NCBI RefSeq assembly: GCF_000768335.1
Contig: NZ_AVPT01000002.1
Coordinates: 1-64,000 of the forward strand
Direction: 5' to 3'
DNA length: 64,000 nt
Source of the DNA: Lysobacter arseniciresistens ZS79
GTDB taxonomy: Bacteria; Pseudomonadota; Gammaproteobacteria; Xanthomonadales; Xanthomonadaceae
Position 1 is the first letter of the stretch. Each line of letters opens with the position of its first letter. A program made the position numbers and the translations under genes. The notes beneath the pieces are model-generated. The model made no database searches, was not told where the DNA came from, and saw only the letters and a list, made by a program, of their open reading frames with translations. Shown one piece after another: positions 31,162 through 37,968 of this stretch.

Positions 31162-31496
31162 GGGGCCAACCTCACCACGATTGGTTGACCGTTATCTGAA
31201 ATTCGAATCATTTCGAAGTCCAAAATACGCAATGCAGCGTTCAAGCATTCTTGCTCTGACTTCCGCAATCCCTCTGCAATTACTTCTACAACGGTCCCCA
31301 GCGCTGCGGCATCTCCGATCTTCATGGCAATAGCCTTGGCAACGTCTTTGAGATAGACAAAGCAGTCCAAGTATTTATCAGGGCAATTGTGAAGTGCATC
31401 AATTGATCGTTCGACAGCGCATACGAAACACTGCTCACACGCCCCGCAAGGAAGCTGCGCACTGATGGTTGGCGAGACTTCACGATTAGTGCTCAT
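31158..31496 (-). CDS. Small Cys-rich protein (112 aa)
   Basis: Start MSTNREVSPTI, ATGA-coupled to the gene before. A CGACEQCFVC cluster near residues 19-28 and a later Cys in LHNCPDKYLDCFVYL could bind a metal or a cluster. The rest is helical. It ends PIVVRLAP, loosely like the VRL tails. Function unknown. Confidence 0.6.
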   Translation of the reverse strand: MSTNREVSPTISAQLPCGACEQCFVCAVERSIDALHNCPDKYLDCFVYLKDVAKAIAMKIGDAAALGTVVEVIAEGLRKSEQECLNAALRILDFEMIRISDNGQPIVVRLAP

Positions 31497-31786
31497 GCGG
31501 CTTCTCCTGCCGCACTGCCCTTCCACTGGTCGCGAAGATCTACTTCCATCCAAGTGAGAGTGTTTACGAGATCGCCAAGGTCTACATTCACATAGCCCTC
31601 ATCGCTCTCCACGGAATACAAACGATCGTCTGTGTTGTAGTAGCCATCGCTCTCCCACTCCAAATCCATCTCTTGCGTATCCATGTCCCGGGCCTTCTCA
31701 ATAGCCTGGTCCATGCTGTCAGCCTCCACTTCAACGAATGCGCACTCTTGGAGGCTATGTTCGAATTTCAGGGTGTAGGTAGCCAT
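31493..31786 (-). CDS. Small acidic protein (97 aa)
   Basis: MATYTLKFEHSLQECAFVEVEADSMDQAIEKA start; beta-alpha-beta pattern (ferredoxin-like by appearance) with a very acidic second half (MDLEWESDGYYNTDD). First gene of the unit 31786-30406. No family recognised. Confidence 0.6.
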   Translation of the reverse strand: MATYTLKFEHSLQECAFVEVEADSMDQAIEKARDMDTQEMDLEWESDGYYNTDDRLYSVESDEGYVNVDLGDLVNTLTWMEVDLRDQWKGSAAGEAA

Positions 31787-31851
31787 CGCTTTGCTCCGTA
31801 TCCAGCCACTGCGGCGGATTTCGATGCAAAGCTACGCGGCTTGATGGGGGT

Positions 31852-31872
31852 AGTTAGGGGGACCCCCTAACT
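31852..31872. promoter_or_regulatory. 21-bp odd palindrome upstream of the 31786-30406 operon
   Basis: AGTTAGGGGG (31852-31861), central A, CCCCCTAACT (31863-31872). Perfect arms. Either an operator, or the terminator hairpin of the gene ending at 31882 without a U-run. Confidence 0.4.
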
Positions 31873-31881
31873 TGGCCAGCC

Positions 31882-32559
31882 TTAGACGGGTGGCGTTGAC
31901 CGGTTCAAAGCACATCGGTCAGCGATGGCAGCCAGACTTGCGGCCTGGATAGCCAGTCGATCGGCTTCCTGGGTGGACCACACGGCATAGGCCCGTGCCA
32001 GGTCTTCCTTGTCTTGATCGTCAGTCCATGGCTGGTCCAACGCATCCATGATGGTCATCCGTTGGATGACAACAGCACGAGGATCGCGGAAATACAGATC
32101 CACCAGGGCATCGTGGGAGAACACGGCGCCAATGATCCGGGTGCTTCGCCCCTCGTGCACGGTGATGAAGTCCACATCGCCTTGCACCACCTTGTCTGGC
32201 GCATCCCAGGGCAACTCTTTGTTGGGATCTACATGCCCTGCATCCACCAAGGCTTGAAGCCACTTGCGCAAGTTGGTGATGCTGGCCCTTGCGGCAGGTT
32301 TGCCTTCCCGACCGAATGACCCTTCCACCTTGAACGGCTGCTTGGGCGGGTCGATGGCTTTGAGCGCGCTGAACTGCACCGGGCGGATCTCCAAGAACAC
32401 CATGGCGGTCATGGTGTCGATCCGGCGCGAGGGGTCGATGCTGGCGGCCTCATCCATCCTGGCCCGCAGCTGGGCATAGGTGAGCTTCTTGGGCGGTTCC
32501 TTGCCAAAGAACTCTTCAATGGCGCGCTTGGTCGCGGCTTGGCGGGTGGGCTTGGCCAT
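31882..32559 (-). CDS. Hypothetical protein following ardC (225 aa)
   Basis: N-terminal basic helix (MAKPTRQAATKRAIEEFFGKEPPKK), then an alpha/beta body without recognised motifs (FGREGKPAARASITNLRKWLQALVDAGHVDP reads like a helical DNA-binding or scaffold segment). It lies 42 bases after ardC and is probably co-transcribed. It ends CALNRSTPPV, so it lacks the RRL tail. Confidence 0.6.
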   Translation of the reverse strand: MAKPTRQAATKRAIEEFFGKEPPKKLTYAQLRARMDEAASIDPSRRIDTMTAMVFLEIRPVQFSALKAIDPPKQPFKVEGSFGREGKPAARASITNLRKWLQALVDAGHVDPNKELPWDAPDKVVQGDVDFITVHEGRSTRIIGAVFSHDALVDLYFRDPRAVVIQRMTIMDALDQPWTDDQDKEDLARAYAVWSTQEADRLAIQAASLAAIADRCALNRSTPPV

Positions 32560-32601
32560 GACCCATGGTCGCCCAACTGGTGGCTGGATGGAAACCCCTG
32601 C

Positions 32602-33660
32602 CTACCTGGCCAGCTCCATGCCCCGCTTGCGCTGCTTGGGCTCCCTGGCCGTCTCGGTGGCCTTGGGGGTCCTGGCCTTGGTCTTCTTCTTGGGCGACCA
32701 CTTGCGGCCACGCTGGGGCCTTGGCTGGTCGTCTTGCACCGGCTCGTTGGACAGCTGCCGCTCAATGATCTTGATGGGCTCGCGCTGGTAGGCCTCAATG
32801 CCAAGATGCCGGCAAACGGCTTCGGCGCGGGTGGCGGCGCGAAACAGTTCCATTGGATCGTCTTCCAGCTTCTTGATCCAGGATTTCGCGTAGGCGGCAT
32901 GCTGGCGGGGATCGTGGCCAATGCCCAAGCGATCGCCGATCAGAAGACTGGATAGCTCGGCCACCAACTCTTCGGCCGCATAGCTCTCGGTGCCAAATAC
33001 GCCAGACAGATCCCGGTTCAAGCGGCTCTCATGCCCCGTCCAGTGGCCTAGTTCATGCAAGGCGGTGGCGTAGTAGCCATCAGGGGTCTTGAAGTTCTCG
33101 CGGGCTGGCAGATGGATTGTGTCAGCGCGAACACGGTAATAGGCCCGGTTGCCGCCGTCATGGAAGATCTTGGCGCCGCTTTCTTCCAACAAGCGTTCGC
33201 ACTCTCCATGGCGGAACTCAGGCGCCGGCACCTCGCGTCGCTGCTCTGGCACGCCCTCGATGTGATCGCAATTCCACACCATGAACCACTTCAAGCAGGC
33301 CTTGCCGCGGGGGTCGTTGGGGTCCAGCACCTTGCCGTCTTCTGGCTTGTCGGGTCGCTTGAACCATGGGATCAGTAATCCGTTGCCCTTCGCACCTTCC
33401 TTGAAGCGCAAGCCTGCTTTTTGCTTCTGGGCATAAGTCATCCAGCCCGCACTTTTGTAGCCGCGTTGCTTGGCCGCACTCCACAAATAAAGCATGTTGC
33501 CTGCGGTGTATTGCCGCCCTGACAAGGCATTGAACGGCATCTCACCTAGGCCAAATGCATTGTTGCCAGCAACCCAAGGCTTCTCCCAGTAGAGAGGATC
33601 CTTGAACAGCTCGATCATGAACTTGGCGCCTTCTTCGGCGTTTTTGAACATCTGGCTCAT
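32602..33660 (-). CDS. ardC: ArdC-like antirestriction zincin (352 aa)
   Basis: The N-terminal domain (about 10-130) matches the ArdC ssDNA-binding fold (PFNALSGRQYTAGNMLYLW, GWMTYAQ...GLRFKEGAKG). The metallopeptidase motif HELGHWTGH (His202, Glu203, His206) is followed by AAEELVAELSS. The C-terminal 50 residues are a basic, low-complexity extension (KKKTKARTPKATETAREPKQRKR). ArdC proteins protect incoming single-stranded DNA from restriction during conjugation, which supports a conjugative history for the island. ATGA-coupled to the small gene before it. Confidence 0.85.
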   Translation of the reverse strand: MSQMFKNAEEGAKFMIELFKDPLYWEKPWVAGNNAFGLGEMPFNALSGRQYTAGNMLYLWSAAKQRGYKSAGWMTYAQKQKAGLRFKEGAKGNGLLIPWFKRPDKPEDGKVLDPNDPRGKACLKWFMVWNCDHIEGVPEQRREVPAPEFRHGECERLLEESGAKIFHDGGNRAYYRVRADTIHLPARENFKTPDGYYATALHELGHWTGHESRLNRDLSGVFGTESYAAEELVAELSSLLIGDRLGIGHDPRQHAAYAKSWIKKLEDDPMELFRAATRAEAVCRHLGIEAYQREPIKIIERQLSNEPVQDDQPRPQRGRKWSPKKKTKARTPKATETAREPKQRKRGMELAR

Positions 33661-33884
33661 GATGACTGCTCCATCCGCAACATGCCGCCGCGGTCCAGAA
33701 ACTCGTCCAGGTAGTCAAACAGCTGGAAGCGGTCCAGCAAAAGCTGGCCTTGCTCTATGTCACCAATGTGAAGGGATACGATGAGATCGGTGCCGTGCTG
33801 CTCTACCAGATACTCGGCAGCTTCGTCGTCATCGTCGTGGGCGCGCTCATCGAACGCGATATCGGAATAGTCGGGGTCAGGCAT
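33657..33884 (-). CDS. Small acidic protein before ardC (75 aa)
   Basis: Very acidic N-terminal half (DPDYSDIAFDERAHDDDDEAAEYLVEQHG), then DRFQLFDYLDEFLDRGG. Acidic, DNA-mimic-like charge next to an antirestriction gene is suggestive, but the protein is not recognised. Start overlaps correctly with ardC (ATGA). Confidence 0.55.
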   Translation of the reverse strand: MPDPDYSDIAFDERAHDDDDEAAEYLVEQHGTDLIVSLHIGDIEQGQLLLDRFQLFDYLDEFLDRGGMLRMEQSS

Positions 33885-33901
33885 GGGGGAACTCCGCGAG
33901 G

Positions 33902-33941
33902 GTTCCCCTTATCAAAAGGTCTAGCTGGTATTTAGCAAGGG
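33902..33941 (-). promoter_or_regulatory. Island-type promoter, variant copy 11, abutting upstream stop
   Basis: Minus strand TAA-CCC-TTGCTA (33933-33938), 17 bp with AGACCTT, then TTGATAAGG. The TAA ends the gene at 33942-34586. Confidence 0.5.
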
Positions 33942-34586
33942 TTACAGGCGGCGAGATGGAGTATTGATTGAGGTAGCGGTTGGTGTTGTCTCTTCAAGCG
34001 CCTTGGCTTCACGCCGAGATTTGTCCTGTTCAACGGCCATGCAAAGGTATTCATACATGTCATCTTGACAATCATGGATGCCAAAGTATTCAAGCACATC
34101 AAGCCCCGCTTCGTGGGATAGGTCAGCTCCTGCCTCCACCAGCATCGCGGCAATTTCAACGCTGCTCGCATTAAAGATTGGTGTTTGTTCACCGTAGTCC
34201 TCGGCGTTGACATTCGCACCGAAATGAAGAAGCCATTGCGCAATCTTGGCAGATGAGACGTCATGTAGCGGGGTTGACCCCGTGTTGTCCTGTGCATCTA
34301 CATCCGCGCCAAATGCACAAAGAAGCCTGACAAGTTCAGGATCATCCTTACGCGCTGCACTATGCAATGGGGTATCCCCATCCCATGTCCTCGTATTTGG
34401 GTTCTGACCAGCGGACAAAAGGGCATAGGCAACGTGTGGCGATGTGACTAGATGTAGCGGAGCAAGTCCCTCCGTTTCTTCATCATCCACTACCAAGTCC
34501 AAGACGCCCTGATTGATGAGCTGTTTGACAGCTTCAAGATTGCTGGCCTTAACCGCGTCAAAAAGTGCGTTAACGCCAGCGTCCAT
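33942..34586 (-). CDS. Ankyrin repeat protein with SRRL tail (214 aa)
   Basis: ATG chosen at the TGATG overlap with the upstream gene. Five repeats (ALFDAVKASNLEAVKQLINQGVLD, TPLHSAARKDDPELVRLLCAFGADVD, TPIFNASSVEIAAMLVEAGADLS), then a tail of the short type, TTPTATSINTPSRRL. No WSPS block. Probably cytoplasmic or translocated. Confidence 0.82.
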   Translation of the reverse strand: MDAGVNALFDAVKASNLEAVKQLINQGVLDLVVDDEETEGLAPLHLVTSPHVAYALLSAGQNPNTRTWDGDTPLHSAARKDDPELVRLLCAFGADVDAQDNTGSTPLHDVSSAKIAQWLLHFGANVNAEDYGEQTPIFNASSVEIAAMLVEAGADLSHEAGLDVLEYFGIHDCQDDMYEYLCMAVEQDKSRREAKALEETTPTATSINTPSRRL

Positions 34587-35197
34587 CAAAGTCGCCTTGA
34601 ATGCTTTTGGAACTGACCTTCTTTGTGCTCCTGGCTTGCTGTCGGCACAAGCGCATCAGCGTCGGCTTGGGATGGAGACCAAGCGCCAGCGGCCTTCACC
34701 GTGATCGATTCAAGCTGTTCATGCTCCCACTCTGATTCTGCTACTGCGGCAGCTCTCAATTGATCAGACAACTCCTTGGGGGAAAGGTCTATGGAGTTAT
34801 CAGCGTGACCATCATAGTAGCCCTGCTGCCGATTCTCGTCGGCCTCACCACTTCGCAAGTCCACTTCTGCCTCCTTGCGTTGAGCATTGTTCCAGTCGTC
34901 CTCGCTGTCGAAGCCCTGTTCGGCCAGCACATCGAGGTTGTAGATGGCCCACTCATCCTGATTAAAATCCTTGGAAATTCGGGACAACTCGTCGCGCACC
35001 CTTTCAGGTGCACCAAGTGAATCGCAAACCCGTTCTGCTTCCCTCTTGTAATAAACCCGATCAGCGCCAGGATCTAATTCTTCCCAGCGATTGCCATCGA
35101 AGGAAAAGCAGTCTTTATCCGCATTCCAACTGACGCCACTTGTATGTTCGTTGCCATCAATCTCGCGATCAGTTGGCTCATTAGTTCGAACATTCAT
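34586..35197 (-). CDS. Non-ankyrin acidic protein with WSPSQADADALVP block and SRRL tail (203 aa)
   Basis: Start at MNVRTNEPT, 7 nt after GGAG. A polar, acidic body without ankyrin repeats (SFDGNRWEELDPGADRVYYKREAERVCDSLGAPERV; RQQGYYDGHADNSIDLSPKEL). The C-terminus is AGAWSPSQADADALVPT... KHSRRL. Together with the protein at 27540 it shows the same terminal block attached to unrelated bodies. Function unknown. Confidence 0.75.
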   Translation of the reverse strand: MNVRTNEPTDREIDGNEHTSGVSWNADKDCFSFDGNRWEELDPGADRVYYKREAERVCDSLGAPERVRDELSRISKDFNQDEWAIYNLDVLAEQGFDSEDDWNNAQRKEAEVDLRSGEADENRQQGYYDGHADNSIDLSPKELSDQLRAAAVAESEWEHEQLESITVKAAGAWSPSQADADALVPTASQEHKEGQFQKHSRRL

Positions 35198-35217
35198 GCT
35201 ATGTCTCCGTGAGTTGG

Positions 35218-35258
35218 TATTCATCTATTAAAAGGCCTAGCCCGGTGTGCGCAAGTGG
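35218..35258 (-). promoter_or_regulatory. Island-type promoter, copy 12, abutting upstream stop
   Basis: Minus strand TAA-CCAC-TTGCGC (35249-35254), then GGGCTAGGCCTTTTAATAG. The TAA ends the gene at 35259-35591. Confidence 0.6.
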
Positions 35259-35591
35259 TTACTGCCGCCTGATCTGCTTCTGAAACTGAACTTCCTGCTG
35301 ACCCCTGCACTCTTCCGGAATTAGCGCTATGGCATCAGCATCGCTTGGGGACCAGGTGTTCCCGCCCGTGTGATAGGGGAACCGGCCCATGTCTGCATCA
35401 TCCTGGCGATGCTCGGCTCGATTGGCATACGCCTGCTGCTCGGGCTCGCCATGCTGGGCCAGGTGCTCATCGAGCATGCGGATGACAGCTTGTTCGTCGC
35501 GCATGCGGGATGCCTGGTAGATGGCTTCCATGGGCTCGTCGCGCTCGGGCAGGCCCAAGCCGTCAAAGATGTTGTCGGGTGCTTGTTTCAT
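35259..35591 (-). CDS. Small protein with diverged WSPSDADAIALIP block and IRRQ tail (110 aa)
   Basis: TAATG overlap with the ankyrin gene before it, whose last codons (AGG AGA) give the ribosome site. Helical body (DEPMEAIYQASRMRDEQAVIRMLDEHLAQHG). The last 32 residues are a drifted form of the cargo tail: NTWSPSDADAIALIPEE and KQIRRQ. It may be decaying, or tolerant of change at the final residue. Confidence 0.65.
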   Translation of the reverse strand: MKQAPDNIFDGLGLPERDEPMEAIYQASRMRDEQAVIRMLDEHLAQHGEPEQQAYANRAEHRQDDADMGRFPYHTGGNTWSPSDADAIALIPEECRGQQEVQFQKQIRRQ

Positions 35592-36403
35592 TACAGTCTC
35601 CTGGCCAGGGCCTCTTGGCGGATTTGATGGGTGGCGTGGTGCAATTGATGCGCTTGTAAGGCGGCAATCGTCTTGGCGTTATCGCCGTCAACGGGGGCAA
35701 ACCCGCAGTCATTGATTGCTAGTGGATTGGCCCCTGCCGCCAGCAACAGTTCGGCCGATGCCGTGTCATTGACCAGGTGCAGCACACTGTTGCCCTGGAA
35801 GTTCACTGTCTGTGGATTGGCGCCGTGGTCCAGGAGAACAGGAATGAGGGCGTGGGCTTGATACTCGCAAGCGGTCAGTAGCGCCGTGTTGCCCTCAAAG
35901 TCGCTGGCTTCGATGTTCGCGCCGTGATCTAGCAGGTAGGCCACCAGGTCTTCTCTTTGGAGCTTGACGGCATGGTGCAATGGCGTGCCGCGGCGGTGGA
36001 ATGACTGGCTGATATCCATGCCCTGCTCTTCCACTAGAAGCGCCAACACATGCAGGTGGTAGGTGAAAGCGGGGCTCATGTCGCCGTGCAGCTGGAAGCC
36101 TTTGGCGAACATCGCGCGCAACAGTTCTACCTCGCCGTGCTCGACCATGGCTTTGAACACCTGGCGGGCGTGCATATCGGTTAGGCGTGAACCGCCATTG
36201 ATGAGGGCATGGAAGACGGCGAAGTCTGGGGTCAGTGGACACTTCTGGTGTTCCAGCCACATGCGTTCAAGTGCAGGCACTTCCCTGTCTGCCAGTGCCG
36301 TGAATGTCTTGGTGTTGGGGTTAGCGCCCATATCCAGCGCCCGCTGCACATCCACCGGATCCCGGAAGTCGATTGCTTCTGCGAGAAGTGATTGCGCGTT
36401 CAT
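35591..36403 (-). CDS. Ankyrin repeat protein with ARRL tail (270 aa)
   Basis: Start MNAQSLLAEAID, since the in-frame extension lacks a ribosome site. About seven repeats, the last four regular (TPLHHAVKLQREDLVAYLLDHGANIEA, TALLTACEYQAHALIPVLLDHGANPQ, SVLHLVNDTASAELLLAAGANPL). It ends QIRQEALARRL. Operon with the gene at 35259. Confidence 0.82.
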   Translation of the reverse strand: MNAQSLLAEAIDFRDPVDVQRALDMGANPNTKTFTALADREVPALERMWLEHQKCPLTPDFAVFHALINGGSRLTDMHARQVFKAMVEHGEVELLRAMFAKGFQLHGDMSPAFTYHLHVLALLVEEQGMDISQSFHRRGTPLHHAVKLQREDLVAYLLDHGANIEASDFEGNTALLTACEYQAHALIPVLLDHGANPQTVNFQGNSVLHLVNDTASAELLLAAGANPLAINDCGFAPVDGDNAKTIAALQAHQLHHATHQIRQEALARRL

Positions 36404-36441
36404 GGATCTACCTTTGCAGATAGTTTCATGAGCGCAAGGGG
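36404..36441 (-). promoter_or_regulatory. Island-type promoter, copy 13
   Basis: Minus strand GCCCC-TTGCGCTCATG (TTGCGC at 36432-36437), only 28 nt before the ATG of the ankyrin gene. The short distance implies that the transcript begins very near the start codon. Confidence 0.5.
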
Positions 36442-36451
36442 CTGAAATAAC

Positions 36452-36481
36452 GACACCCCCAGCATGGAGACTGGGGGTGTC
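36452..36481. terminator. Strong hairpin between divergent ankyrin and pilin genes
   Basis: GACACCCCCAG (36452-36462) pairs fully with CTGGGGGTGTC (36471-36481). There is no T-run on either side, so it may be an insulator or RNA structure and not a classic terminator. Confidence 0.4.
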
Positions 36482-36598
36482 GGTCCTGACAAGGACTGCG
36501 GGCCGACTTCCCCAACGCAATAAGGAGCGTGCCCGTTTGCCAAGGTAATCGGCAATGAAGGGACGTCAATAGGTATGTGAGATATATTTTCAAAAGGC

Positions 36599-36629
36599 TT
36601 GACGGATAGGTTTACGACTTTACCGTCAA
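36599..36629 (+). promoter_or_regulatory. Inverted repeat upstream of the pilin gene
   Basis: TTGACGG (36599-36605) and CCGTCAA (36623-36629), 17 bp apart. The left arm can also serve as a -35 box for the pilin gene at 36689, so a repressor or activator site overlapping the promoter is plausible. Confidence 0.45.
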
Positions 36630-36688
36630 TCTAGCCCTGGTTCGAGGATCCCGTTCAGTGGCCTAACCCCCACTGACCGGAGTTTCCT

Positions 36689-37219
36689 ATGCAACAGCAA
36701 CACTCAAAACAGGCCGGCTTCTCGCTGGTCGAAATCCTGCTAGTCCTGGGCATCATTGCCATCCTGGCAATCGCTGCCTTCGTTATCTTCCCCCAAGTGC
36801 AAAACGCCAATCGCGCCAACACCGAGCAATCGAATTTGGTGGCCATGTCTGCCGGCATCAAGAACTTGTATGCCGCCACCCGTGATTACTCGTCGCTGAC
36901 CACGGCTATTGCTAACAAAGCCGGCATCGTGCCCTCCACGATGAATGGCGGGGATTCGGCGGCTGCGACGATTACCTCGTCTTGGAGCCAGGCGGTTTCG
37001 ATTGGCCCGGGTGCGGCAACAGCCGTCTCACCGACCTTCGCCATCACCTACACCGACATGCCTGCCAAGGTCTGCGCCAAGCTGGTGCCGGGCATGATCC
37101 AAAACTTCAAGTCCATCCATGTGCCAGCAACGTCTACGGCTGCCCTGTCTAACGATCCGGCCGCGGTCATCGCTGCGTGCGGAACGGCCGATGTGGATGT
37201 GAAGTTTGTGGGGGAGTGA
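36689..37219 (+). CDS. Type IVb major pilin, PilS-like (176 aa)
   Basis: Prepilin signal: short leader ending QAG, cut before FSLVEILLVLGIIAILAIAAF, with Glu at mature position 5. The region after the helix (LYAATRDYSSLTTAIANKAGIVPSTM, then a W and a disulfide pair CAKLVPGM/AACGTADV) is typical of the PilS/TcpA group used in thin pili of IncI-like and PAPI-type elements. Prepilin peptidase, ATPase and platform genes are not in this window. It is the natural partner of the prepilin-adhesin at 5791. Confidence 0.88.
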   Translation: MQQQHSKQAGFSLVEILLVLGIIAILAIAAFVIFPQVQNANRANTEQSNLVAMSAGIKNLYAATRDYSSLTTAIANKAGIVPSTMNGGDSAAATITSSWSQAVSIGPGAATAVSPTFAITYTDMPAKVCAKLVPGMIQNFKSIHVPATSTAALSNDPAAVIAACGTADVDVKFVGE

Positions 37220-37236
37220 GTTTGACTTGATGACAG

Positions 37237-37262
37237 GAGCCCCCTTGTGGGGCTCTTGTTGT
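37237..37262 (+). terminator. Terminator after the pilin gene
   Basis: GAGCCCC (37237-37243) with GGGGCTC (37249-37255), followed by TTGTTGTTT on the plus strand. Confidence 0.75.
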
Positions 37263-37341
37263 TTGGAAAAGCGGTAATTGGGCCGTTGGCCCTGTTGGGA
37301 GCGGGTGTCGGCTGCTACGCCCTCATGGTGATAGTTGGGGC

Positions 37342-37968
37342 CTACATGCGCCTGGCGGGTGCTTGGTATTGCCGCGCTGGCGTGGGCGTTGCTTGGGCGA
37401 GCTGGTTGGCCTGGAACTGGGTGTGTGCCGCCATGACCCTCGCTTCAAAGTCAGGGTCATAGATGTGATCCAGGGGCGTTTCGCCATCGTTGTTGAGCAA
37501 GTAGAGGTTCGCTCCCGCCTCCACCAGGTCGATTGCAGCCTGCTCCTCCAAGGTCATCGTGGCCCAGTGAAGCGGGGACATGCCGAAGCGATCTTGGGCA
37601 TTGATATCCGCGCCCATCAAGATCAGCGCCTGGCTGGTCTGCGCCTGGCCCATCATGACTGCGGAATGTAAAGCCGTGACACCGCAATCGTCCAGGGTAT
37701 CGACATGCATGCCCTGCTCGATCAAGACACACATGTGTTCTAGGTGTCCACCTCGGGCGGCCATATGAAGCGGGCTCTCGATCCACTTGTCCAAGTGCCG
37801 CTGATACACCTCGTCCGCTTGCTGCCAGAAGCCTAGTGCCGCATCGCCTACCAGGTCATCCCGGATCTTGGGAATGAGGGCGGTGGCGGTGAGGTGGCCT
37901 TGGATGGCGTATAGATCCAGGATTTCGGCCTCGGTGTGGTCTGGGTAGTGGTCGGGGTGGGTGGTCAT
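37342..37968 (-). CDS. Ankyrin repeat protein with ARRM tail (208 aa)
   Basis: Four repeats in the centre (SPLHMAARGGHLEHMCVLIEQGMHVD, TALHSAVMMGQAQTSQALILMGADIN, SPLHWATMTLEEQAAIDLVEAGANL), then a helix and a tail ATPTPARQYQAPARRM. The final residue is Met where most have Leu. ATGA-coupled to the Mrr-like gene, so it belongs to the replication/defence end of the island in expression terms. Confidence 0.8.
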   Translation of the reverse strand: MTTHPDHYPDHTEAEILDLYAIQGHLTATALIPKIRDDLVGDAALGFWQQADEVYQRHLDKWIESPLHMAARGGHLEHMCVLIEQGMHVDTLDDCGVTALHSAVMMGQAQTSQALILMGADINAQDRFGMSPLHWATMTLEEQAAIDLVEAGANLYLLNNDGETPLDHIYDPDFEARVMAAHTQFQANQLAQATPTPARQYQAPARRM

